Shown piece after piece: positions 1 through 6,651 of a stretch of 22,408 nucleotides of DNA. The translations under genes were made by a program, and so were the position numbers. The notes beneath the pieces are model-generated. The model was not told the DNA's origin. It saw only the letters and a list, made by a program, of their open reading frames with translations, and searched no databases. The stretch lies in assembly GCA_903898725.1 (NCBI GenBank), contig CAIUGQ010000450.1:1-22408 (forward strand). The letters run 5' to 3'. The stretch's first letter is position 1, and the number at the start of each line of letters is the position of its first letter. Origin of the DNA: an uncultured Burkholderiales bacterium (GTDB lineage: Bacteria; Pseudomonadota; Gammaproteobacteria; Burkholderiales; Burkholderiaceae_E).

Positions 1-2499
1 CGGGCGGGCACCGCCGGCCTCGTTCTTGTAGACGACGAAGTTGCCGTCGAGCTGCATCTGGCCGAAGTACTGCCCGCCGATGGACACCAGCGACTGCCAC
101 GGGAACAGCATCCGATCGGTCCGCAGCGAGTCCGCGCCCGGTACCGGGGCCACGCCCGCGGTGAACGACCAGTTCTCGATCCGGTGTTCCTGCACCGCTC
201 CGCCGGTGGCCGCGGTGAAGCCCATCAGCATCGTGTCGCCGACGATCGCGGGCAGGTCGAGCGGCACGGTCAGCACCGGCCAGGTCGAGGTGATGTTCGT
301 CGCGCCCTGCTCGAGGTTGATCAGCAGGCGTTTGCCGACGCCGTCGTAGACCACCCAGGCGGTGTGCACCGCGTTGTCGGCGAGCCGGAAGGGGGCCGGG
401 GTCGGCGCGATTGCCACCATCGAGCCGTTCACCAGCACCGCGAGGTGGTTGTCGTTCGGCTCGCCGGCGTTGCGGTACGCATCGAACTTGACGGCCACGC
501 TGCGGTCGATCCCGCCGTATCCGAGGGCACCGCCGCCGCCACCGAGTGCCATCGTGTCGTTGCCGTGCACGACGAAGGCGAAGCCGTCGCCACTCGTGCC
601 GCCACCCATCCGGAACTGGAAGCGGGTGACGAAGGAACTGGTCGGCGTCAGCGTGATCGGCGAGCGGTGCCAGGCCGAACCGGACTGGCCCTGCTTCGCC
701 GGGGTCAGGCGCAGCGCGCCGTCGGCGGTCACGTCCGCGCTGCCGTTCATCGCGATCGCAGTGTTGCCGGCGAAGCTCGTGATCGATGTGCCCAGGATCG
801 CCGAGGGCGGCACCGTCGCGCGCGGCACCGGCACATGCACGATCTTCGCCACCGAGGGCACGCCGGCCGCGTCGATCGCGAACACCATGTACCAGCCGGG
901 CGGCGCGGTGTTCGCATCGGCGTCGAGCTGCGCGTTGAGGTGGTTGCCGTTCTGCCGGAACGGGAGCTCGAGGAAGCGCTGCTCCACGTCGAGCGAATGC
1001 GTGACCGAACCGGCGCGAACCATCGTGACCCGCTTGATCGGGGCGGTGGTGTTCATCGCGACCACGAAGGACTCGCCGTGGGCGACCGTCGAGGGGGCCG
1101 AGCTGATCCGCGGCCGCGGCGCGGGCGCGCCGGAGGCGGTGAACAGGTAGGGCGGCCGGTAGACCTCGGCGTTGAGCTGGGAGACGGGGCCCGGCGCACC
1201 GCCGCCGCCCACCAGGACCGTCGCGTCGGGCATCAGCATCGCCACCGAGTGGTATTCGCGTGACTTCTGCGCGGACGCGCCGTCGGTCCACGTGCCGGTG
1301 GCCGGGTCCCAGATCGATGCGGCGAGCGCGACGCGCGTGCCGCTGTTGTCGTAGCCCCGGTCGTCGAGCGCGCCGCCTCCGGTCAGCAGCACCTTTCCGT
1401 CGGCGAGCGTCGTCAGCGTTGACCAATAGCGGTTGTCGCCGGTTCGTCCGGTCGGTGTCGCGGTCGGCGTGTCACCGCGCAGGTCGACGACCGCTGCCTG
1501 TCCGCCCTGGCCCAGCATCAGCACGCGTCCACGGTCGTACATCGTGGCTGGCAGGTTGATCCACGACGGAAACGGAAGCGTTCCAACCGCATTGACCACC
1601 CGGCCGGGGCCGTTGGGGTCCAGCGAATGCAGGATGTGCTCTGTCATGAACGTGACGCGCCCGTTCGGCGTGAGCCAGGCGCGCGGATACCACCAGGCAT
1701 TGCCGGGAAGCTCCAGGTTCGCGTTCTGCAGCGTCCGCCAGCCCTGGCCCTCGGTGAAGACCTCCACCTCGCCGACCGCCTTGAACTGTTCCTTGTCGTC
1801 GATGCCTCCAAGGGTCAGCAGACGCCCGTCGGGCAGCGTGAGCAGCGAGTTGTACCAGCGCGGCCGCGCCATCGGAGTACCGGTGCTGACGAGGCTCCGG
1901 TCCCTGAAGTCGAAGACGTTCACGTCGCGCACGCCGCGGTTCGTGAGGAGTTGCCCGTCCGGAAGCAGCTGTCCCGTACCGCGGATGTCGCCGCCCGCGA
2001 GCAGCATGCGGCCGCTCGACGGCAGCAGCGTCTGCGCGCTGCAGAAGAGGTTGGTCTTCGTGAGGTTCGGCAGCAGGGTGTTCCGCCCCGTCGAGGGATC
2101 GAACACCGCGTACTCGAGTTGCCCGCTCTCCTGGCCGTTCTCGTCCGCCCCATACGTGAGGACGGTGCCGTCCGGGTTCAGGGCCGCGTGGATCGGGATG
2201 AGCGGCCAGGGCATCACCTCGGACCACTGGCCGTCCCGCGCCGGCGCCGTGACGGCATTCTTGGCCGTCCGCGCCGCGTCGCTATCGAGTCCGCGGTCGA
2301 TTCGAGGTTCGCCGCGCTGGACCTCGAGCGCTATGACGGACGTGCTTCCCGCGGTGGTGTCCGCGGACGGCGTGGTCGCGGCATTCGGGCCACTCGTCGC
2401 AACATCGCTGCCCGACGAGCAGCCCGCGAGCGCCGCGGCGACGGCGAGCGCCGCGATCAGCGGGCTCGCGCACCGGGACGGAGCATGATGGAAGGGCAT
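1..2499 (-). CDS. Galactose oxidase-like lipoprotein with L-type and bulb-type lectin domains (partial, C-terminus beyond left edge)
   Basis: An uninterrupted frame of 833 codons runs from ATG (2499-2497) to base 1 with no stop, so the C-terminus is missing. Residues 1-27 are a lipoprotein signal with lipobox LAGC (Cys27). After a low-complexity linker, about 90-455 is a kelch-type propeller of the galactose/glyoxal oxidase family and about 462-558 a DUF1929 domain. The copper radical site is intact by comparison with fungal galactose oxidase: Cys153 and Tyr216 (the Cys-Tyr crosslink pair), Tyr416-His417 and His501. About 568-782 resembles a legume/L-type lectin (GDGFAFVVHG; Asp673, Tyr675, Asn677, Asp683 and His685 match ConA metal-site positions, but Lys671 replaces the Mn-binding Glu). 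Residues from about 786 begin a bulb-type lectin with a complete QxDxNxVxY mannose motif (816-824). Inferred role: a surface- or periplasm-anchored, carbohydrate-targeted alcohol/aldehyde oxidase making H2O2. Domain calls are strong; the substrate is unknown. Confidence 0.9.
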   Translation of the reverse strand, partial: MPFHHAPSRCASPLIAALAVAAALAGCSSGSDVATSGPNAATTPSADTTAGSTSVIALEVQRGEPRIDRGLDSDAARTAKNAVTAPARDGQWSEVMPWPLIPIHAALNPDGTVLTYGADENGQESGQLEYAVFDPSTGRNTLLPNLTKTNLFCSAQTLLPSSGRMLLAGGDIRGTGQLLPDGQLLTNRGVRDVNVFDFRDRSLVSTGTPMARPRWYNSLLTLPDGRLLTLGGIDDKEQFKAVGEVEVFTEGQGWRTLQNANLELPGNAWWYPRAWLTPNGRVTFMTEHILHSLDPNGPGRVVNAVGTLPFPSWINLPATMYDRGRVLMLGQGGQAAVVDLRGDTPTATPTGRTGDNRYWSTLTTLADGKVLLTGGGALDDRGYDNSGTRVALAASIWDPATGTWTDGASAQKSREYHSVAMLMPDATVLVGGGGAPGPVSQLNAEVYRPPYLFTASGAPAPRPRISSAPSTVAHGESFVVAMNTTAPIKRVTMVRAGSVTHSLDVEQRFLELPFRQNGNHLNAQLDADANTAPPGWYMVFAIDAAGVPSVAKIVHVPVPRATVPPSAILGTSITSFAGNTAIAMNGSADVTADGALRLTPAKQGQSGSAWHRSPITLTPTSSFVTRFQFRMGGGTSGDGFAFVVHGNDTMALGGGGGALGYGGIDRSVAVKFDAYRNAGEPNDNHLAVLVNGSMVAIAPTPAPFRLADNAVHTAWVVYDGVGKRLLINLEQGATNITSTWPVLTVPLDLPAIVGDTMLMGFTAATGGAVQEHRIENWSFTAGVAPVPGADSLRTDRMLFPWQSLVSIGGQYFGQMQLDGNFVVYKNEAGGARP

Positions 2500-2620
2500 C
2501 GCGCGTATAGGTTTCGTTCCTGAAGCGCGAGCTTAGGTACCTTGCCGCGCACGCGTCCGTGCACGAATTCACGCCTGGCGAGCGTCGTTCAACCGAAGTG
2601 ATCGGCGCCGAGCGCTGAGC

Positions 2621-2660
2621 GGTCGCGCGAACCGGCCGGGATCGGTGAGGTCGCGCGACC
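2621..2660. repeat. Two copies of GGTCGCGCGA, one in a 12-bp palindrome
   Basis: GGTCGCGCGA occurs at 2621-2630 and 2649-2658; the second copy lies in the perfect palindrome GGTCGCGCGACC (2649-2660). Both sit in the 212-bp gap between the start of the oxidase-lectin gene (2499) and the stop of the Bug gene (2712), about 120-160 bp upstream of the oxidase start. They could be a regulator site or part of a termination structure for the Bug gene; no T-run follows on the minus strand. In GC-rich DNA, short GC palindromes also occur by chance. Confidence 0.35.
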
Positions 2661-2711
2661 GCGGTGAACGTGACGATCGGCCGGTCCGCGCCGCCCGACC
2701 GCGCGCCGACC

Positions 2712-3710
2712 TCAGTCGACCGTCGCCCCCGACGCCTTCACGATCCCCTGCCACAGCTTCAGGTCCTCGCGCAGCAGCGCGGCGAGCTGATCGGGCGTCG
2801 ACGGCGCCGGTTCGGCACCCTGGCCGCCCATCCGCTCGGCGAGGGCCGGATCGGCCAGCACCTTCGCGCCCTCGGTCGCGATCCGGTCGACGATCGCCTT
2901 CGGCGTGCCGGCCGGCGCGAAGAGGCCGTACCAGGAGTTGGCATGGAACCCGGGCAGCGATTCGGCCAGCGTCGGCAGGTCGGGCGCGAGCTTCGTGCGC
3001 TTCTCGGTCGCCACGCCGATCACCTTGAGCTGGTTCGAGCGGACGAAGGGGATGACGCCGGGGAAGCTGCCGAAGGTGATCGGCACCTGGCCGCCGACCA
3101 CGTCGGTCGCGGCGGCCGCCGCGCCCCGGTACGGGATGTGCACGAGGTGCAGCCCGGCCTGGCGGTTCAGCATCACCCCGAGCAGGTGGTTGAGCGTGCC
3201 GTTGCCGGCCGACGCATAGTCGACGCGGCCGGGGCGCTGCTTCGCGTAGGCGATCAGTTCCTTGAGGTTCGACGCCGGGAACGACGGGTTCGCCACCAGC
3301 AGGTACGGCGCGGTCGCCACCGACATGACGGGCTCGAAGTCCTTGACCGGATCGAAGCCGGTGTTCTTGTAGAGCCACGGATTGATCGTCTGCGCGCTCT
3401 GCGCGGTCAGCATCAGCGTGTGGCCGTCCTTCGGTGCGCGCGCGGCCAGGGCGGTGCCGACGTTGCCGCCCGCGCCCGTGCGGTTCTCGATGACCACGGG
3501 CTGGCCGATCGCCTGCGACAGGCGGGCGCCGAACGCGCGGGCGACGGTGTCGTTCGCGCCGCCGGCGGCCTGCGGCACGATGAGCGTGACCGCCTTGGTG
3601 GGCCAGGCCTCCTGGGCGCGGGTGGGGCCTGACTGGAAGGCGGCCGAGGCGAGCGCGACGGGCGCGAAGGGTGCGAGCAGACGGCTGCGCTCGGGGGTGG
3701 CACGGGACAT
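2712..3710 (-). CDS. Bug/TctC-family tripartite tricarboxylate transporter substrate-binding protein
   Basis: This is a 332-residue periplasmic solute receptor of the Bug family, which typically binds carboxylates, amides or similar small metabolites. A secretion signal covers about residues 1-31 (hydrophobic stretch LLAPFAPVALASAA, possible cleavage after TRA). Family hallmarks are WPTKAVTLIVP, AAGGANDTVAR (48-58) and VIENRTGAGGNVG (73-85). The ATG at 3710 is chosen because AGGAGA lies 4 bases upstream and the signal peptide starts there; the frame stays open to 3947 but has no better start. No TctA or TctB membrane subunits are in the window, which is usual for the many orphan Bug genes of Burkholderiales. 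The ligand cannot be told from sequence. Confidence 0.93.
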   Translation of the reverse strand: MSRATPERSRLLAPFAPVALASAAFQSGPTRAQEAWPTKAVTLIVPQAAGGANDTVARAFGARLSQAIGQPVVIENRTGAGGNVGTALAARAPKDGHTLMLTAQSAQTINPWLYKNTGFDPVKDFEPVMSVATAPYLLVANPSFPASNLKELIAYAKQRPGRVDYASAGNGTLNHLLGVMLNRQAGLHLVHIPYRGAAAAATDVVGGQVPITFGSFPGVIPFVRSNQLKVIGVATEKRTKLAPDLPTLAESLPGFHANSWYGLFAPAGTPKAIVDRIATEGAKVLADPALAERMGGQGAEPAPSTPDQLAALLREDLKLWQGIVKASGATVD

Positions 3711-3714
3711 GGGG

Positions 3715-3750
3715 TCTCCTCTCTCTACGTGTCTTCCTCGATTGTAGAGA
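3715..3750 (-). promoter_or_regulatory. Probable promoter and leader of the Bug gene, with alternative inverted repeats
   Basis: On the minus strand TACAAT (3746-3741) is a good -10 box; the -35 is weak. The ribosome site AGGAGA is at 3720-3715. Two alternative 7-bp inverted repeats overlap this stretch: TCTCTAC (3722-3728) with GTAGAGA (3744-3750), and one of GGGTCTC type that includes the ribosome site (about 3712-3718) with GAGACCC (3747-3753). If transcription begins near 3734 the distal arm is not in the RNA, so these are more likely DNA operator half-sites than an RNA switch. Confidence 0.4.
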
Positions 3751-3865
3751 CCCGTATGCCATCGAAGTGCACCGCGGCCCACCCGGTGATCGTCGCATGG
3801 CCGGCGCGGGCGGGGCGCACGATGCGGCTCATCGGATCCGTCCGCCTCGCCGCAGGGGTTCAACC

Positions 3866-4303
3866 ATGCTTTCCCGACTGATCTACGCCAGCGCCGTCGC
3901 CGACGACCTGCGCGCCGACGAGCTGAACCGCATGCTGGCGCACGCACGGCTGCGAAACGCCTCGCGCGGCATCACCGGGATGCTCGCCTTCGACAGCCGA
4001 TCCTTCCTGCAGGTGATCGAGGGATCGCGCAGGGCGTTGAGCGATCTGTATGCCGCGCTGCTGCGCGACCCGCGTCATCGCGACGTGCAGATGCTGAAGT
4101 TCGCACGCATCGATGCGCGCCTGTTTCCGGACTGGTCGATGGGGTTCATGCCCGCCGACCTCACGCCCCGGACGATGCTGGCGCGGCACGCCCCGATGCC
4201 GCACTTCGATCCGGGCGCCCTGGACGGCGAGTCCGCCGAAGCGCTGCTCGTGGCGTTCGGGGCCGCGCTCGCCGATCGGACGGCGCCGGTCCCGCTTCAC
4301 TGA
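3866..4303 (+). CDS. BLUF-domain blue-light sensor protein
   Basis: This 145-residue protein consists of a BLUF flavin-binding domain plus a short tail with no output domain, as in short BLUF proteins such as PixD. Key residues match AppA with a constant offset of 14: Tyr7 (Tyr21), Asn31 (Asn45), Gln49 (Gln63), Trp90 (Trp104) and Met92 (Met106). The Tyr-Gln pair that drives the FAD hydrogen-bond switch is thus intact, so the protein should be photoactive. Residues 1-95 hold the core and about 110-145 the C-terminal helix region. The ATG at 3866 follows AGGGG by 7 bases. It is read in the same direction as the PLP enzyme 54 bp downstream, but that gene may have its own promoter. It probably signals through a protein partner; none is identifiable here. 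Confidence 0.93.
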   Translation: MLSRLIYASAVADDLRADELNRMLAHARLRNASRGITGMLAFDSRSFLQVIEGSRRALSDLYAALLRDPRHRDVQMLKFARIDARLFPDWSMGFMPADLTPRTMLARHAPMPHFDPGALDGESAEALLVAFGAALADRTAPVPLH

Positions 4304-4340
4304 ACGCCGCAGGCGAGGGGCGAGGCGCATGCACGGGCGA

Positions 4341-4357
4341 CGGGCGATAATCGCCCG
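4341..4357 (+). promoter_or_regulatory. Perfect palindrome with -10-like box directly before a start codon
   Basis: CGGGCGAT-A-ATCGCCCG is a perfect inverted repeat (8-bp arms, 1-base centre) ending one base before the ATG at 4358. GATAAT (4346-4351) lies within it at -12 to -7 relative to the ATG, the spacing expected for a -10 box whose transcript starts at the ATG. No Shine-Dalgarno sequence is visible, so leaderless expression is plausible. It may instead, or also, be a regulator binding site that overlaps the promoter. Confidence 0.5.
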
Positions 4358-5647
4358 ATGCCGACCGTCGACCTGATCCTCGCCGAACGCCTCGACCCGA
4401 GCTTCAAGGGCTTTCCGCCCGAGCGCGCGCCGTTCACCGTCGCCGAAGCCGGCGCCCAGGACCTCCATCTGCTGCGCGGCGACCTGCCGATGCCGGTGGC
4501 GGTGCTGCGCGAATCGGCGCTGCGCCACAACGCCGACTGGCTGATGCGCTTCGTGCGCGCCTCGGGTGCGAGCCTCGCGCCGCACGGCAAGACCACCAAC
4601 GCACCGCAGCTCTTCGCCGAGCAGCTGCGCGACGGCGCCTGGGGGCTGACGGTGGCCAACGTGCACCAGGCACGGCTCGCGGTCGAGGCGGGTGCGCGCC
4701 GTGTGCTGATGGCCAACCAGCTGGCGAGCGTCGGCGATGCGGCGCGTTGGGGCGGGCTCGCGCGGGCGCATGCCGACGTCCGCTTCCTGACGCTGACCGA
4801 CTCGGCGGCCCAGCTCGCGCTGCTCGTCGAGGGCCTGGCCCGCGCCGATGCGCCGCGCCTCGACGTGCTGGTGGAGCTGGGCACGCCCGGCGGGCGCACC
4901 GGCTGTCGCGACGCGGCGGCCGCGATCGCGCTGGCGCATGCCGTCGCTGCGCAGCCGTCGCTGCGCCTGGCCGGCATCGAGGCCTTCGAGGGCCTGAACG
5001 TCAGCAACGACACGACACGCGACGCCGCGTTCGTCGGCGGCTGGATGCAGGCGCTGGTCGGCATCGCGACCGCGTGCGACCGCGCGGGGCTGTTCGCGGG
5101 CCTCGACGAGGTGGTGCTGTCGGCGGGCGGCTCGGCCGCCTACGACCTGGTGGTCGCAGGACTGGGGGCCGCGGCACTGTCGCGCCCCGCGCGCGTCGTG
5201 CTGCGCAGCGGCTGCTACCTGAGCCACGACGACGGCATGTACCGGCGCCACGTCACCGCCATCGCCGCCCGCGGCGTGGTGCAGGGCGAGCCGCCGCGCG
5301 GTGCGCTCGAGGTGTGGGCCGCGGTGCAGTCGCGCCCCGAGCCCGACCGGGCGATCGTCACCCTCGGGCGCCGCGACGTCGGCACCGACGCCGACCTGCC
5401 CTTGCCGAAGTGGTGGTTCCGCCCGGGGCGGGATGCGCGGCCCGTGCCCGCGCCGGCGCACTGGGCGGTGTTCGGCCACAACGACCAGCACGGCTACCTG
5501 AGGGTCGAGGCCGCGGACACGCTCGAGGTGGGCGACTGGATCGGCTTCGGGGTCTCGCACCCCTGCACGACCTTCGACAAGTGGCGCCTCGTCTGGGGCA
5601 TCGACGACGACGGGCGCGTGACCCGCGCCATCCGAACCTACTTCTGA
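4358..5647 (+). CDS. Fold-type III PLP enzyme, D-threonine aldolase / D-serine dehydratase-like (COG3616)
   Basis: This 429-residue enzyme has an N-terminal alanine-racemase-like TIM barrel and a C-terminal D-serine dehydratase-like beta domain. The PLP lysine is Lys78 in the motif APHGKTT. In the C-terminal domain His401-x-Cys403 (HPCTTFDKW) matches the metal-ligand pair of eukaryotic D-serine dehydratase, so the enzyme is likely metal-dependent. It should act in the cytoplasm on a D-amino acid or 3-hydroxy amino acid, by deamination or retro-aldol cleavage; proteobacterial members are often named amino acid deaminase or D-threonine aldolase, and sequence alone does not decide. The start is taken at 4358 because the protein aligns from there and a -10-like box lies immediately upstream; no ribosome site is seen. 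It converges on the hydrolase gene with only 7 bp between the stop codons. Confidence 0.88.
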   Translation: MPTVDLILAERLDPSFKGFPPERAPFTVAEAGAQDLHLLRGDLPMPVAVLRESALRHNADWLMRFVRASGASLAPHGKTTNAPQLFAEQLRDGAWGLTVANVHQARLAVEAGARRVLMANQLASVGDAARWGGLARAHADVRFLTLTDSAAQLALLVEGLARADAPRLDVLVELGTPGGRTGCRDAAAAIALAHAVAAQPSLRLAGIEAFEGLNVSNDTTRDAAFVGGWMQALVGIATACDRAGLFAGLDEVVLSAGGSAAYDLVVAGLGAAALSRPARVVLRSGCYLSHDDGMYRRHVTAIAARGVVQGEPPRGALEVWAAVQSRPEPDRAIVTLGRRDVGTDADLPLPKWWFRPGRDARPVPAPAHWAVFGHNDQHGYLRVEAADTLEVGDWIGFGVSHPCTTFDKWRLVWGIDDDGRVTRAIRTYF

Positions 5648-5666
5648 TTCGAGCCTACTTCTGACC
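5633..5666. repeat. 17-bp tandem duplication spanning two convergent stop codons
   Basis: Two 17-bp units lie side by side: CGAACCTACTTCTGATT (5633-5649) and CGAGCCTACTTCTGACC (5650-5666), differing at 3 positions and sharing the core CCTACTTCTGA. Unit 1 holds the TGA stop of the PLP enzyme; unit 2 holds the TAG stop of the convergent hydrolase, read on the other strand. The pattern suggests a slippage-type duplication that remodelled one or both gene ends. There is no room for a separate terminator between these genes. Confidence 0.75.
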
Positions 5667-6647
5667 CGGCACGGCGCCGCCGCGCAGGAAGGTCATCGCG
5701 TCGTCGGCGGTCGTGCGCGGATCTTCCTCCATCGGCAGGTGGCCGAGCGAGGGGTAGACGACCAGTCGACTTCCCGGGATGTCCGCGCGGAAGCGCTCGG
5801 CATGTCCGAACGGCACCCAGCGGTCCGCCTCGCCCCACTGGATCAGCGTCGGCACCCGCATCTCGGGCAGCCGCTGCCAGCCGAGCGGACGTCGCTCGGC
5901 GCGGGCGCGGTCGCCCATCGCCGTGCGGTTGCCCGGCCGCAGCATCAGCTGCTCGTAGCGGTCCACCAGTTCGGGCGTGACCTTCGTGGCGTCGCCGTAG
6001 GTGTCCTTCAGGCTGCGCTCGACGATCCCTCGGATCGGGGCGAAGCGCATCAGTTCGCTGATCACCGGCATCCGGGCGAGCTCGAGCGCGACCGCACCGC
6101 TCGCACCGGGCTCGATCGGGTAGCCGACCGCGTCGATCAGGATCAGGCCGCTGACCCGGTCGGGGTGGCGCAGCGCGAAGCGCCACGCGTAGTAGCCACC
6201 CAGGCTGTTGCCGGCGATCGCGAAGCGCTTGAGGCCGGCGGCATTGGCGAAGCGCTCGAGGAAGTCGACCGTGGCGGTGCCCGAGTAGTCGCCGGACGGA
6301 TGCGGGCCCGTCAGGCCGAAGCCGGGCAGGTCCAGGCGCACGACCCGCATCGACGGGCTCATCCGCCGGGCCCAGCCGTCCCAGGTGTGCAGCGACGAGC
6401 CAGTGCCGTGCAGCAGCAGGATCGCGGGCGGCTCGGCCTCCGGGTTGGCGCGCGGGGCCACTTCGACACCCGGAGCCGGGTTGGCGGGCCCTTCGTCGCG
6501 CCAGTGCACCTCGATCCCGTCCATCGGCAGGAAGCGCGAGCTGGGTCCTGCCCAGCGCGCCTTCAGGTCCACCAGCGCGAGGTCGGTCTGGCAGCCCGCG
6601 AGCAGCAGCAGCGGGGCGAGGAGGAGGGGCAGGAGGCGGCGTCGCAT
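5655..6647 (-). CDS. Alpha/beta-hydrolase lipoprotein, last gene of the peptide-transport operon
   Basis: The product is 330 residues with a lipoprotein signal (MRRRLLPLLLAPLLLLAGC, acylated Cys19), so it should be anchored at a membrane facing the periplasm. The alpha/beta-hydrolase fold is shown by the oxyanion segment LLLHGTGSS (77-84), nucleophile elbow GNSLGG (Ser148), acid Asp275 in WGEADRWVP and His303 in LGHLP, giving a full Ser-Asp-His triad. The start at 6647 is preferred over an in-frame ATG at 6695 because it begins the signal peptide directly and falls 4 bp after the ATPase stop, with a weak GAAGG upstream. It may be an esterase, amidase or similar hydrolase; its place behind the ABC genes suggests it processes the same substrate before uptake, which is inference. 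Confidence 0.88.
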   Translation of the reverse strand: MRRRLLPLLLAPLLLLAGCQTDLALVDLKARWAGPSSRFLPMDGIEVHWRDEGPANPAPGVEVAPRANPEAEPPAILLLHGTGSSLHTWDGWARRMSPSMRVVRLDLPGFGLTGPHPSGDYSGTATVDFLERFANAAGLKRFAIAGNSLGGYYAWRFALRHPDRVSGLILIDAVGYPIEPGASGAVALELARMPVISELMRFAPIRGIVERSLKDTYGDATKVTPELVDRYEQLMLRPGNRTAMGDRARAERRPLGWQRLPEMRVPTLIQWGEADRWVPFGHAERFRADIPGSRLVVYPSLGHLPMEEDPRTTADDAMTFLRGGAVPGQK

Positions 6648-6651
6648 GGTG

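Noticed and set aside
1433..2488. Long plus-strand open frames opposite the oxidase-lectin gene (also 184-1263 and 1627-2523)
   Set aside because: Their translations are Arg/Ser/Pro-rich with no recognisable domain, and the minus-strand frame gives a coherent lipoprotein with oxidase and lectin motifs. They are antisense frames kept open by high GC.
2569..3798. 409-codon minus-strand frame and 322-codon plus-strand frame (2664-3632) over the Bug gene
   Set aside because: Both are Arg-rich and unlike any family, whereas the frame 2712-3710 encodes an unmistakable Bug protein with signal peptide and ribosome site.
3860..5560. 566-codon minus-strand frame opposite the BLUF and PLP genes
   Set aside because: It is His/Arg/Gln-rich and low in complexity, without family motifs; both plus-strand genes have complete active-site residues.
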